This document shows positions 40,930-50,750 of a stretch of DNA of 64,000 bases, in pieces. The notes under the pieces were generated by a model. That model did no database searches, was not told the DNA's origin, and saw only the letters and a list, made by a program, of their open reading frames with translations. This DNA is from Ruegeria sp. EL01. Lineage in GTDB: Bacteria; Pseudomonadota; Alphaproteobacteria; Rhodobacterales; Rhodobacteraceae. The position numbers and the translations under genes are program-made. The stretch is from contig NZ_OMPS01000046.1 in assembly GCF_900313035.1 (NCBI RefSeq), positions 124,001 to 188,000 on the forward strand. The letters run 5' to 3'. The number at the start of each line of letters is the position of its first letter. Position 1 is the stretch's first letter.

Positions 40930-42333
40930 ATGGACACGATTGAAATTGGCCTGTGGGTCACAGGCGGTCTGCTTGTTCTTGTGCTTACAGGCATGCGGGT
41001 GGCCTTTGCAGCCGCTCTGACCGGGCTGATCGGGCTCGTCTGGATTTTCTGGGCAAAATTCGGCTATGACCCAGACCGGTTTGGCAAGGCGGTGACGGTT
41101 GCCGTGAAGACAGCCGGACAGGTGCCGCATTCCAAGGTTGCCTCACATACGCTCAGCCTGATCCCGACGTTTATCCTGATCGGGTATCTTGCCTATTACG
41201 CCGGTTTGACCCGCGCGCTGTTCGAGGCTGCCAAACGTTGGATTGCCTGGGTTCCCGGCGGGTTGGCGGTTTCAACGATTTTTGCAACGGCAGGATTTGC
41301 GGCTGTGTCTGGAGCTTCGGTGGCGACATCAGCCGTTTTTGCCCGCATTGCCATCCCCGAGATGCTGAGCGTCGGGTACAACAAACGTTTCGCTGCGGGG
41401 GTCGTGGCTGCAGGGGGCACGCTGGCTTCGCTGATCCCGCCATCCGCAATTCTGGTGATCTATGCCATTATCGTCGAGCAGGATGTCGGCAAGCTGTTGT
41501 TGGCGGGGTTCATTCCGGGCGCGTTTTCCGCACTTGTTTATGGATTGCTGATTGTTGGCATTGCGGTGGTGTTCAAGAACGTCGGCCCCCCTGTGACAGG
41601 GTTCACATGGAAACAACGTTTCGCCGCACTTCCCGGAGCTTTTCCGATCGTGGCGGTCATCCTGATCATTATCTGCTTTGTCTACAACCCGTTTGGTAAC
41701 AAGGCCTGGGGTACTCCGACAGAAGGCGGCGCCATCGGCGCCTTCATCGTGTTCTGTTTCGCACTGTTCCATGGGATGCGGTGGCCCGAATTCAAATCCG
41801 CTCTGCTGGAAACTGCAAAACTGACAGCCATGATCTTTTCGATCATCTGGGGTGTCCTGATTTACGTGCGTTTCCTGGGGTTTGCCGACCTGCCTGGTGC
41901 ATTTTCAGACTGGATCACGTCGTTGGAAATGTCGCCCATGCTGATCCTGATCTGTATCCTGCTGGCCTATGCCGTTCTGGGCATGTTCATGGATGCCATC
42001 GGTATGCTGCTTCTGACACTGCCGGTGGTGTACCCAGCCGTGATGGCACTGAACGGGGGAGAGACCGTCAGTGCCGCCGAAAGCGCCTTTGGCATGTCAG
42101 GCCCTATGTGTGCCATCTGGTTTGGCATTCTGGTTGTGAAGATGGCCGAGTTCTGTCTGATCACACCGCCCATTGGTCTGAACTGTTTTGTGGTGGCCGG
42201 GGTGCGTCCGGATCTTAGCGTTCAGGACGTGTTTAAAGGCGTGACGCCCTTCTTCATCGCTGATGCAGTGACCATTGCCTTGCTGGTCGCGTTTCCTGGT
42301 ATCGTGCTCTACCTGCCGTCATTGGCCGGATAA
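40930..42333 (+). CDS. dctM: TRAP transporter large permease DctM
   Basis: 467-residue sodium-coupled transport subunit with about 12 spans. Family pieces are GGLAVSTIFATAGFAAVSGASVATSAV, GVVAAGGTLASLIPPSAILVIY and GMFMDAIGMLLLTLPVVYP, covering the two re-entrant hairpins. It completes the DctPQM importer. Confidence 0.92.
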   Translation: MDTIEIGLWVTGGLLVLVLTGMRVAFAAALTGLIGLVWIFWAKFGYDPDRFGKAVTVAVKTAGQVPHSKVASHTLSLIPTFILIGYLAYYAGLTRALFEAAKRWIAWVPGGLAVSTIFATAGFAAVSGASVATSAVFARIAIPEMLSVGYNKRFAAGVVAAGGTLASLIPPSAILVIYAIIVEQDVGKLLLAGFIPGAFSALVYGLLIVGIAVVFKNVGPPVTGFTWKQRFAALPGAFPIVAVILIIICFVYNPFGNKAWGTPTEGGAIGAFIVFCFALFHGMRWPEFKSALLETAKLTAMIFSIIWGVLIYVRFLGFADLPGAFSDWITSLEMSPMLILICILLAYAVLGMFMDAIGMLLLTLPVVYPAVMALNGGETVSAAESAFGMSGPMCAIWFGILVVKMAEFCLITPPIGLNCFVVAGVRPDLSVQDVFKGVTPFFIADAVTIALLVAFPGIVLYLPSLAG

Positions 42334-42360
42334 AAAAACACCCCGGCGAAAACCGGGGTG
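42332..42360 (-). terminator. Terminator after ornithine cyclodeaminase (minus strand)
   Basis: Stem CACCCCGG-CGAAAA-CCGGGGTG; on the minus strand it is followed by seven T. It overlaps the dctM stop codon, so the two convergent units end almost back to back. On the plus strand there is no T-run. Confidence 0.85.
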
Positions 42361-42383
42361 AGTAGGGTGATGTTGCGGGTTCT

Positions 42384-43427
42384 TTATTGTGCCCGCATCA
42401 ACATCCCGAACAGGTCGCGGGGGTCGTCCGGATCTGCAAGCATATCTAAAGATTCAGAGTATTCAGTACCTTCAATGGCATTCTTGATGTAACGTAGCGC
42501 CGAAAAATCTTCGATCGCGAACCCCACGCTATCGAACAGAGTGATCTGGCGGTCGTCGGTGCGGCCCGTGGCCTGTCCGATCATCACCTGCCACATCTCT
42601 GTCACTGGGTGATCTGCCTCCAGTGCCTGAATTTCGCCCTCGATCCGCGTTTGTTCAGGGTACTCGACGAAAATCCCTGACCGTAAAAGGATGTCCCGAT
42701 GCAATTCGGTTTTGCCTGGGCAATCTCCGCCGATTGCGTTGATGTGAACGCCGGGGCCAACCATATTGTCGGTCAGGATGGTTGCGTTCTTTTTGTCGGC
42801 TGTGCAGGTGGTGATGATCTGCGCGCCTTCGATCGCGTCTTCGGGCGTTTTGCACGCCACCACGGTCAGGCCTTTGTTCTGAAGGTTCGCTACACATTTG
42901 GCCGTAGCGTTCTGATCAACGTCGTACAAGCGAACGGTGTCCACCCCGCACATGGCTTTGAACGCAAGGCACTGAAACTCAGATTGAGCGCCATTGCCAA
43001 TCATTGCCATCGTCGTGGCATTCTTGGGCGCAAGGTAGCTGCCGACCAGTGCAGATGTCGCGGCCGTGCGAAGGGCCGTGAGCATCGTCATTTCAGTCAA
43101 AAGGGTGGGGTAGCCCGTGTAAACATCCGCCAACAATCCAAACGCCGTGACGGTCTGCAGCCCTTCAGAGGTGTTTTTGGGGTGGCCATTGACGTATTTG
43201 AAACCATAGGCCTCACCGTCCGAAGTTGGCATCAATTCGATCACGCCATGCGGTGAATGCGCCGGAATGCGGGGGGTCTTGTCAAAACTCTCCCATCGCT
43301 TGAAATCGGTTTCGATCTGTGCGGCAATCTGCGTGATCATCTGCTCGACGCCGATATGATGAACAAGCCGCATCATGTTGTCGACGGAAACAAAAGGCAC
43401 CAGGGCCTTGTCAGAAGGTGCAGTCAT
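42384..43427 (-). CDS. ocd: Ornithine cyclodeaminase
   Basis: 347-residue enzyme of the OCD/mu-crystallin family converting ornithine to proline and ammonia. It has the substrate region FKYVNGHPKNTSEGLQT, the NAD-binding fold AMIGNGAQSEFQ (about 142-153) with acidic Y-D-V-D at the strand end, and GVHINAIGGDCPGKTEL with the catalytic aspartate. It overlaps the arginase stop by one base, so arginine is taken to ornithine and then proline by one operon. Confidence 0.92.
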   Translation of the reverse strand: MTAPSDKALVPFVSVDNMMRLVHHIGVEQMITQIAAQIETDFKRWESFDKTPRIPAHSPHGVIELMPTSDGEAYGFKYVNGHPKNTSEGLQTVTAFGLLADVYTGYPTLLTEMTMLTALRTAATSALVGSYLAPKNATTMAMIGNGAQSEFQCLAFKAMCGVDTVRLYDVDQNATAKCVANLQNKGLTVVACKTPEDAIEGAQIITTCTADKKNATILTDNMVGPGVHINAIGGDCPGKTELHRDILLRSGIFVEYPEQTRIEGEIQALEADHPVTEMWQVMIGQATGRTDDRQITLFDSVGFAIEDFSALRYIKNAIEGTEYSESLDMLADPDDPRDLFGMLMRAQ

Positions 43428-44347
43428 CAGAAGCTCCGTGTCGGACGGTCAAAGATACGGCGGCCCATCAGTGAAGCAGCCAAATCAACCATCAATTTCG
43501 CGGTCCGTCCACGCTCATCCAGGAACGGGTTCAGTTCGACCAGATCGAGCGAGCAGACCAATCCGCTTTCATGTAGCAATTCCATGGCGAGATGCGCTTC
43601 ACGCTCGGTCGCGCCGCCGGGCACGGTGGTGCCGACGGCAGGGGCGATAGCAGGATCAAGGAAATCGACATCCAATGACACGTGCAGGATACCATTTTCT
43701 GCCCTTACTCGGTCCAAAAATGCCATGAGCGGGGCTTTGATCCCATTTTCGTCAATGCTGCGCATGTCTGCAAGCATGGCGCGCTCTTGCTCAAGCTCGG
43801 CGCGTTCGGCCGGGTCGACCGAGCGCAATCCGATCATGCCTACCCTGTCCGTCGGGACGACATCGGGCAGAGGTGGAAAAGCGTCAAAACCGGATTGCCC
43901 GGTGAAATAGGCGACGGGCGTGCCGTGCAAGTTGCCACTGCCGGTGCTGTTGGGCGTATGAAAATCGCTGTGTGCATCAAGCCAGAGCACGAACAAAGGG
44001 CGTCCGATCTGTTTGGCATGGGCGGCCATTCCCGCAACGGTGCCCATCGACAAGGCGTGGTCACCACCCATGAAGATGGGAACGCCCTGCGGCGCAGAAT
44101 CCTGTGCCGCCTGGCTCAGGGCTTGTGTCCAGCCGATGCATTCGGGCAGCGAAAACAAATGCGAGTGCTCGGGCACATCGACATCTTCGGGGCGAACATT
44201 CCCCCGATCATTCACGGTGTGACCAAGGTCTGTCAGTGCGTCTTGCAGACCTGCAACGCGGTAGGCGTCCGGGCCCATTCGACAACCTTGTCGGCGCTTG
44301 CCGGCGTCCATGGGTGCGCCGATCAGTATTATATCTTTCATATCCAT
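43427..44347 (-). CDS. rocF: Arginase
   Basis: 306-residue ureohydrolase hydrolysing arginine to ornithine and urea. The Mn-binding motifs are FMGGDHALSMG, WLDAHSDFHT and SLDVDFLDPAIAP. The start may be residue 1 or the ATG two codons later. It is divergent from the Lrp-type regulator, with less than 90 bases between them. Confidence 0.93.
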   Translation of the reverse strand: MDMKDIILIGAPMDAGKRRQGCRMGPDAYRVAGLQDALTDLGHTVNDRGNVRPEDVDVPEHSHLFSLPECIGWTQALSQAAQDSAPQGVPIFMGGDHALSMGTVAGMAAHAKQIGRPLFVLWLDAHSDFHTPNSTGSGNLHGTPVAYFTGQSGFDAFPPLPDVVPTDRVGMIGLRSVDPAERAELEQERAMLADMRSIDENGIKAPLMAFLDRVRAENGILHVSLDVDFLDPAIAPAVGTTVPGGATEREAHLAMELLHESGLVCSLDLVELNPFLDERGRTAKLMVDLAASLMGRRIFDRPTRSF

Positions 44348-44433
44348 GTGCTCATTTAGCCTGTCAGTACGTCTTGCGTGAAGAAAGCAAATTGTTCAAT
44401 ATGAATACAAGAAATCCGAAATGGGAAATAAAT

Positions 44434-44862
44434 ATGGACGATTTGGACACTCGCCTGCTCAGCGCCCTGCACAGAGATGCCCGGGCATCTTTGTCCGAGC
44501 TTGCAGAAACCCTTGGCGTGACCCGCACAACCGTGCGCAGCAGGCTACAGCGTCTAAAGCAATCAGGTGAAATCGTTGGCTTTACGGTCCTGACCCGCCG
44601 TGACGTGGCGCAAAGTCCGGTGCGTGGCTTGATGATGCTGGAAATCGAAGGACGAGGCACGGAAAGGACCATGGCCAGAATTGCAGCTATGCGGCAGGTC
44701 CGTGCGGTGCATTCGACAAACGGAAGCTGGGATCTGATCGCCGAGATCGGCACGGAAACGCTGGCCGAGCTCGACGAGGTGCTGTTTCAAATCCGACGGA
44801 TGGAAGGCATCAACCGGTCAGAAACGAACCTGCTGCTTTCAACACGCAAAGGCCGGTTTTAA
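44434..44862 (+). CDS. Lrp/AsnC-family regulator
   Basis: 142-residue regulator with an N-terminal winged HTH (LDTRLLSALHRDARASLSELAETLGVTRTTVRSRLQRL) and a C-terminal RAM/AsnC ligand domain (GWDLIAEI-like GSWDLIAEIGTETL). It is divergent from arginase-ocd and likely controls them in response to arginine or ornithine. ATG 44434 fits the usual MDxxD start; ATG 44401 in the same frame is possible, and neither has a strong ribosome site. The frame is open far upstream (to 44104) inside the antisense of arginase. Confidence 0.85.
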   Translation: MDDLDTRLLSALHRDARASLSELAETLGVTRTTVRSRLQRLKQSGEIVGFTVLTRRDVAQSPVRGLMMLEIEGRGTERTMARIAAMRQVRAVHSTNGSWDLIAEIGTETLAELDEVLFQIRRMEGINRSETNLLLSTRKGRF

Positions 44863-45005
44863 CTCTGATCGTGCAGATTCCTTGTAGTGCTTTGAGCTTG
44901 AAGGAAATTGTGACAGAATTTCATTGAGGGTGACACAAGCCTCACCTGTCGTTTTGATGGGGTGCGGGGTTGCGCACGATAATGGCTGGGGCGGATATCT
45001 TAAGC

Positions 45006-47615
45006 ATGGCGACACAAGATCAAAACGCAGGCTCCAAAGCCGTGAATTGGGCAGAAAAACTTGCCACGCTCGTTGAAAAGCCTTGGGTTCGGATTGCGAT
45101 ACCGGTCTTTATCACGTTGATGGCACTGACGATTTTGCATGATCTGTCTGCGCATGTGAAATGGTCAGATGTGCAAACCGACATTGCGGCAACGTCATGG
45201 AAACTGATGTTCTTCGCCCTCTGCTGGACCGCATTCAGTTTTGCGTCACTATCATTTTATGACGTCTTCGCAGTTCAAAGCGTTGCGGGTGGTAAGGTGC
45301 CGTTGCCCGTGGCCGGTATGGCAGGCGCGAGTGGATACGCAGTCTCCAATTGTCTCGGGTTTTCGTACATCACGGGGACTGCAATTCGGTACCGGATCTA
45401 TGCATCGTTGGGGTTGGATCTGGGTCGCGTGGCTGGGGTGATTGCCACATCCTGGGTCGCATTCTGGATGGGATTGATTCTGATTTTGGGTGTTCTGCTG
45501 ACGTTGCACCCGGACGGGATCTCCAAGGTCATGCCCATCAGCGAAACGACCGAAACCATCATCGGGCTTTGCATGCTCGCTGGCTTGGTGATTTTGTTCA
45601 TCTGGCTGTCCAGCGGTGGGCGCCGATTGGCCTTTGCCGGGGTAGGGTTTGATCTGCCCGGAGGCAAGCTGGCTGGTCTGCTTACGCTGGCCGCGCTTGG
45701 CGACCTGTTTGGCGCATCTATGGCGCTGTATGTTCTGATGCCGGATGATCTGGGCGTCGGATTTCCGTATTTCTTTACGATCTATATTGCAGCGATTGCC
45801 GTCGGAATCCTCAGCCATGCGCCAGGCGGCATTGGCGTTTTCGAGGCGACGCTGATCGCTGGTCTCGGCGCCTCAGGCCGATCCGACGTAATTGCCGCGC
45901 TGCTGCTGTACCGCGTGGTTTACACCTTCCTGCCTTTTGCCATTGCAAGCTTGTCGATCGGTGTCGCTTCGGCACTGACCCAACGCCGCCGGATCGGCGG
46001 GGCGGCGACATGGGTCTATCGCGTTATCCGTCCCATGGTGCCAATGGTTGCTGCTGGTGTGGCGGCCGTGGCCGGTGTGATCCTTCTGGTCTCGGGCGCG
46101 TTGCCGTCCGATAGCCAGAATCTGGGTGTCTTGCGCGAATTTCTGCCCCTGTCTTTTGTCGAAGCATCACATCTGGCCGGCAGCGCCGTGGGTGTTTTGC
46201 TTATCCTGGTGTCGCGCGGTTTGTTCCGCAAACTCTACCGCGCATGGGTTGTTGCCATGCTGCTGATGGTGGCGGGATTTGCCGCCTCGCTGGCCAAGGG
46301 TTTGGACACCCACGAAGCGATCAGCATGGTGGGCACCATTGCGTTGCTTGCCACCTTCAGAGGCGCGTTCTATCGCGTCAGTGGTGCGTCGATCTTCAGG
46401 CTGAACATCCCATGGCTGGCCAGCGTCATTGCCTTGTTGGCAGTTGTCTTCTGGGTCGGCCTTTTTGCCTATTCCCATGTTCAGTATCAGAACGCTTTAT
46501 GGTGGGAGTTTGCGTGGAACGGGGATGCGTCGCGTTTCTTAAGGTCGAGCCTAGTGGTTGCCGTCATCCTTGGCGTCGTCGCAGTGAACTCATTGTTTGG
46601 TCGCGAAATCCCAGCGCCAGCGCGCGTCGGTATCCCCAAGGCGGTTGAAAAGCTTGTTATGGAAAGTGAGGATACGGAGTCTCAGATTTCCCTGACGGGT
46701 GACAAGCAATTTCTGATTTCACCGGATGAGACTGCCTTTATCGCCTACGCCGATACTGGAAACGCCATAGTCTCTAAAGGCGAACCTGTTGGGGATGAAA
46801 CGGCCGGACAACAACTGATCTGGCAGTTGCGCGAGATGGCAGATCGCGAAGGGAAGCTCTGTGCGTTTTACAGTGTTTCGACCAAGTACCTGCCCACGTT
46901 TCTGGATCTTGGCCTGTCGATCCTGAAAATCGGCGAGGTCGCGCGCGTGCCGTTGGAAGATTTCTCGTTGGATGGAAAGCCTCGCAAGCGGTTTAGGCAA
47001 GCCAAGAACCGGGCCGAGCGAGAAGGCTATGTGTTCGAGATTATTGCCAAGGAAGATCTTGCGCCTGTACTGCCGGAACTGCGTCAGATTTCCGATCACT
47101 GGCTGGAAAAGAAGGCCGGGGCCGAGAAGGGGTTCGCCTTAGGCGGGTTCGACGATGATTACCTGTCTTACTTCGACCATGCCGTGCTGAGAGACGGTGA
47201 TACCGGCAAAATCATGGCCTTTGCCAATCTGTTTCAGGGCGGCAATAAATCCGAGCTTTCGCTGGACCTGATGCGGTATGAGCCTGACAGCCCCAGCTTT
47301 GTTATGGATGCGCTGTTTGCAGAAATGATGGCATGGGGGTCCGAGCAGGGCTTTCACTGGTTTTCGTTGGGCGCGGCACCGTTCTCGGGGATCGAAAACC
47401 GTCAGCTGGCGTCGATTTGGAACAAGATCGGTGGGTTCGTCTATGAACATGGTGAGCAGTTCTATCACTTTGAGGGGCTGCGATCGTTCAAGCAAAAATT
47501 CGACCCAGAATGGAGCCCAAATTACCTGGCTAGCCCTGGCGGCCTTGCGGCACCGCGGATTCTGTATGAGGTAAATATTCTGATCTCGGGCGGGTTGCGC
47601 GGATTGACGAAATAG
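45006..47615 (+). CDS. mprF: Phosphatidylglycerol lysyltransferase/flippase MprF-like
   Basis: 869-residue protein. The N-terminal two thirds is an integral membrane flippase with about 13-14 spans (including SHAPGGIGVFEATLIAGLG). The C-terminal 320 residues form the DUF2156 GNAT-like aminoacyl-PG synthase (LLFDF-equivalent MAFANLFQGGNKSELSLDLMRY, FHWFSLGAAPFSGIENRQ). It transfers lysine or alanine from aminoacyl-tRNA to phosphatidylglycerol, lowering surface charge and sensitivity to cationic peptides. The amino acid cannot be told here. The start is uncertain; in-frame starts exist at 44970 (TTG) and 44982. Confidence 0.88.
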   Translation: MATQDQNAGSKAVNWAEKLATLVEKPWVRIAIPVFITLMALTILHDLSAHVKWSDVQTDIAATSWKLMFFALCWTAFSFASLSFYDVFAVQSVAGGKVPLPVAGMAGASGYAVSNCLGFSYITGTAIRYRIYASLGLDLGRVAGVIATSWVAFWMGLILILGVLLTLHPDGISKVMPISETTETIIGLCMLAGLVILFIWLSSGGRRLAFAGVGFDLPGGKLAGLLTLAALGDLFGASMALYVLMPDDLGVGFPYFFTIYIAAIAVGILSHAPGGIGVFEATLIAGLGASGRSDVIAALLLYRVVYTFLPFAIASLSIGVASALTQRRRIGGAATWVYRVIRPMVPMVAAGVAAVAGVILLVSGALPSDSQNLGVLREFLPLSFVEASHLAGSAVGVLLILVSRGLFRKLYRAWVVAMLLMVAGFAASLAKGLDTHEAISMVGTIALLATFRGAFYRVSGASIFRLNIPWLASVIALLAVVFWVGLFAYSHVQYQNALWWEFAWNGDASRFLRSSLVVAVILGVVAVNSLFGREIPAPARVGIPKAVEKLVMESEDTESQISLTGDKQFLISPDETAFIAYADTGNAIVSKGEPVGDETAGQQLIWQLREMADREGKLCAFYSVSTKYLPTFLDLGLSILKIGEVARVPLEDFSLDGKPRKRFRQAKNRAEREGYVFEIIAKEDLAPVLPELRQISDHWLEKKAGAEKGFALGGFDDDYLSYFDHAVLRDGDTGKIMAFANLFQGGNKSELSLDLMRYEPDSPSFVMDALFAEMMAWGSEQGFHWFSLGAAPFSGIENRQLASIWNKIGGFVYEHGEQFYHFEGLRSFKQKFDPEWSPNYLASPGGLAAPRILYEVNILISGGLRGLTK

Positions 47616-47618
47616 CTG

Positions 47619-49181
47619 TCAGTTCAGGCTGGCGCGTGTTGGGGCCTGTTCCAGCAGGTCCCCCCAATCGGTCCGATATGCCATTTCAGCCAACACCGTT
47701 TCGGGCAGGAATTCCTGATTTTGACGGATCTGCCAGCCGCCGCCCAAGCCTTTGTAGACCGCTACCAGATTGCTCGAGACCTGTTGGCGTGCCTGGATCA
47801 GGTTGGCCTGCGACCGCAAAAGCGCGGTTTGTGTGTTCAGGATACGTGAATAGCTGGCGATCCCATCCCTGTACTGACTGATGGCGATGTCCGCGGCCTT
47901 ACGCGACGCGTCCACGCTCTGTTGATAGAACCCGACCTGTTTGCGCGCCTGCACGTAGGCAACCATGGCGCTTTCGACCTCGGAATAAGCCGTCAGAACG
48001 GTGTTCTGATAGTTGGCGATCAGCGCCTGATAGGCGGCGTCCTGCGCGCGCACATTGTTCTTGATCCGCCCGTAATTCAACACGTTCCAAACAACGCCCG
48101 CGCTTGCCAGCCCGGTGGTGCTGTTTGAGCTGAACAGATCCCGCCCGCCCGAGGCCTGCAAGCCGATAGATCCAGACAGGACAAACTGCGGATACAGGTC
48201 CGCCATGGCAATCCCGACCTGTGCTGATTGCGTGGCGGCGGCCAGTTCGGCGGCGCGCACATCTGGACGCCGGCGCAGCAACTCGGCCGGAATACCAACC
48301 GAGACATTGGACCGTGCCGATGGAATCCGTCCCGAGTTGCCCAGCAGGCTGGTCATGCGTGACGGGGTGGTGCCCAACAGAACCGCCAACGCGTTCTTGG
48401 TTTGCTGCAAATCGCTTTCCAACTCGGGCACCAGCGCTTTGGTGTTGTTCAAAAGCGCCTTGGATTCCTGCACGTCCAGCTCGGTCGTGACACCGTTATC
48501 AAACCGAAGCTGGGTCAGGTCTGCGGATTCCTGTTGCAGCTTAATATTATCGCGGGCCACAAACAGCGACTCCTGCAAGGCCCGGATATTGACATACAGG
48601 GCCGCTACATCGCCGGTCAGTGTGACCAGCGCGTCATCATAGTTTGCCACCTGCAAGGCCAGGTTCGACCGAGCCGCCTGAACACCGCGCCGCTGCGCGC
48701 CCCAGACATCCAGTTCCCACTGCGCATCAAATCCAACCTGCGACGTGGAAAACTCGGTATCCAATGGGATGATCCGGTTGATGTCCGCGACAGGGGCAAG
48801 GTTATCACTGATCTGTCGCCGTTCCAGCGATCCGCCGATCGCCTGTGATTGTGGATAGAGCTCGCCGAAGGCGATGCCCAGTTGCGCGCGGGCCTGCAGC
48901 ACGCGGGCACCGGCCACCTGCAAAGTCAGGTTTTGCGCATATGCTTCGGCGATCAACTTGTTCAGGGTCGGATCGTTGAACGTCTCCCACCATTTGACCA
49001 CCGGCGCACTGCGCGAAGTTAGCCCGCTTTGGCCGACACTGGGGCTGTTCACCTCGATCCACTGTTTGACGACGGGTGAATTCGGCCGGACGAAATCGGG
49101 GCCGACAGGGGTGCACGCGACAAGCACTGCAGTGCAAAGGGCAGTTCCCATCAGTCTGCGAAAGGATGTGGCCCGTGTCAT
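47619..49181 (-). CDS. NodT-family outer membrane efflux lipoprotein
   Basis: 520-residue TolC-like outer membrane factor. A lipoprotein signal ends VLVAC at about residue 23, and two OEP repeats follow (coiled stretches near 70-270 and 290-480; WELDVWGAQRRGV and LRRRPDVRAAE are typical). Two adaptor candidates exist: the HlyD gene directly upstream (11-base gap) and the RND pump 6 kb away, which lacks its own outer membrane gene. It converges on mprF with three bases between. Confidence 0.9.
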   Translation of the reverse strand: MTRATSFRRLMGTALCTAVLVACTPVGPDFVRPNSPVVKQWIEVNSPSVGQSGLTSRSAPVVKWWETFNDPTLNKLIAEAYAQNLTLQVAGARVLQARAQLGIAFGELYPQSQAIGGSLERRQISDNLAPVADINRIIPLDTEFSTSQVGFDAQWELDVWGAQRRGVQAARSNLALQVANYDDALVTLTGDVAALYVNIRALQESLFVARDNIKLQQESADLTQLRFDNGVTTELDVQESKALLNNTKALVPELESDLQQTKNALAVLLGTTPSRMTSLLGNSGRIPSARSNVSVGIPAELLRRRPDVRAAELAAATQSAQVGIAMADLYPQFVLSGSIGLQASGGRDLFSSNSTTGLASAGVVWNVLNYGRIKNNVRAQDAAYQALIANYQNTVLTAYSEVESAMVAYVQARKQVGFYQQSVDASRKAADIAISQYRDGIASYSRILNTQTALLRSQANLIQARQQVSSNLVAVYKGLGGGWQIRQNQEFLPETVLAEMAYRTDWGDLLEQAPTRASLN

Positions 49182-49192
49182 GATGCGTGTCC

Positions 49193-50338
49193 TTAAATAT
49201 CCAGCGGTCGAATGAAGTTGGCGAATGAATAGAGGCGGATGTTGATGCGCCGCAGAAACTCAAAGGTTTGGCCTTGGCCAGTGTAAATCGCGACGGCCGC
49301 GTGGCCACCCGCCGGAAACGTATGTTTCTCGGGGACATCTACGGTGATCTGTACCGCGATCCGCCCGGGAATCTTCGGCAGCTCAAAACCGGGCAGGCGG
49401 CCTGATGGCAGATACTGCCCTTGGCGCGTGGCCCACCAGATCGCCTCGACTTTGCCGGGTAGAATTTCGCCGGGGTAAAGGTCCAGAGCCACCTCAACCT
49501 CTTGCCCCGGTTCGACAAATTTCAGGTTTTGCTGCCGAAACGTCGCCAGAATATAGGGGCTGTCTTCGGTCACAAAACTGGCAATGGCCCCAAGTCGGAT
49601 ATCTCCGACCACCAATCCGGGGCGTGCCTGTTGCGAAACGATCATGCCGTTTTCAGGGGCGTAGATTGTCGTGTTTTCAAGGAAGTATTCGGCCTCGGCC
49701 AACTGGGCTTGCGCCTGAAGGATACCGGTGTTGACCCCGTCGATCTGCGACTCCAATGCCAGCTGTGCCTTTTGAAGGTTTGCTTCGGCCTGTTTGACGG
49801 ATGCCTGATCTTCGGTAACCTGCTCGTTCCAGCGATCCAGTTCGTCCTGCCGGGCACCGCCGGCAGGGACAAGATTTTCATAGCGTGCCTTTTGCGTCAG
49901 GGCGTAAGCCAGCTGCGCGTTGGCCCGTTCGACCGCTTCGGTCGAGGCGATCACGTCCTGTTCAAGAATCTTGGCATTTTGTTCCGCCGCAACCAATTGG
50001 GCATTGGCGTTGTCGACCGCAAGCGAGAAAATCGTGTCGTCAAAGCGATACAGGGGATCGCCCTTGGTGATCTGAGTGTTTGGTTCCACCAACACTTCGG
50101 TCAGAATCGTTGGCTGGGTCAGTTTTGGCACGATCTGGATTGTTGAGCGTACCACGTGACTGTCGACAGAGAAGGGCTGAAAAAACCGCAGCGCGACAAG
50201 AAAGATCAGCAACAGATGCGCCCCGACCCAGAACGAGACAATCCCCCAGGTGATGCTGAACTTCAGCCATTGCGCCTTGAAGAAAATGAACCAGACGAAA
50301 ATGATGTAGAAAAGCGTGATGCCAAGAGCGACGAACAT
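49193..50338 (-). CDS. HlyD-family membrane fusion protein (YiaV-like)
   Basis: 381-residue adaptor with two N-terminal spans (about 5-25 and 35-55), a lipoyl half-motif, a coiled hairpin (about 110-215), the second lipoyl half (IYAPENGMIVSQQARPGLVVG) and a beta-barrel. The paired N-terminal spans and the DUF3302 gene just upstream match the YiaV/YiaW arrangement of E. coli. No dedicated inner-membrane pump is encoded with it, so what is exported is unknown. Confidence 0.85.
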   Translation of the reverse strand: MFVALGITLFYIIFVWFIFFKAQWLKFSITWGIVSFWVGAHLLLIFLVALRFFQPFSVDSHVVRSTIQIVPKLTQPTILTEVLVEPNTQITKGDPLYRFDDTIFSLAVDNANAQLVAAEQNAKILEQDVIASTEAVERANAQLAYALTQKARYENLVPAGGARQDELDRWNEQVTEDQASVKQAEANLQKAQLALESQIDGVNTGILQAQAQLAEAEYFLENTTIYAPENGMIVSQQARPGLVVGDIRLGAIASFVTEDSPYILATFRQQNLKFVEPGQEVEVALDLYPGEILPGKVEAIWWATRQGQYLPSGRLPGFELPKIPGRIAVQITVDVPEKHTFPAGGHAAVAIYTGQGQTFEFLRRINIRLYSFANFIRPLDI

Positions 50339-50359
50339 AATATTTTGATTCCTTAAGCC

Positions 50360-50716
50360 TTAGCTTTTCCGCGTCTCGTCAGAAGCGGGCAGATATTCTT
50401 CTTTGACCGTGCCGCCCAGACGTTCGATCTCTTTCCGGATGGCGTCGCGTTCGTCTTCGGGCAAGCGGCGAATATCAACGGTCATGCCGTCGTGGAACGC
50501 CCACATAAAGGCATGTACCCAGGGAACGACGGCCAAGAACCCCATCCACCCCATGATCTTCACGGCCTCGGCATGGGGATGATTGCGCTTGATCGCGATC
50601 CGTCCAGGCAGACCCATTATGAACAGAAACAGCCCCATCACAGCCGCCAAAATCAGGATCAATGCAACGAATGTCAGATAGTCATAATAGCCCAGCGGCT
50701 GGCCCAAAAGTCCCAT
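50360..50716 (-). CDS. DUF3302 inner membrane protein (YiaW-like)
   Basis: 118-residue protein with two spans (about 10-33 and 52-70) around the family core GYYDYLTFVALILIL and NHPHAEAVKIMGWMGF. GAGGAA precedes ATG 50716; the frame is open to 50776. It lies directly upstream of the HlyD adaptor, as in E. coli yiaWV. It is probably the small membrane partner of the adaptor. Confidence 0.85.
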   Translation of the reverse strand: MGLLGQPLGYYDYLTFVALILILAAVMGLFLFIMGLPGRIAIKRNHPHAEAVKIMGWMGFLAVVPWVHAFMWAFHDGMTVDIRRLPEDERDAIRKEIERLGGTVKEEYLPASDETRKS

Positions 50717-50750
50717 GCGCGTTCCTCGTTTCAGGAAGGTTGTCCCATCC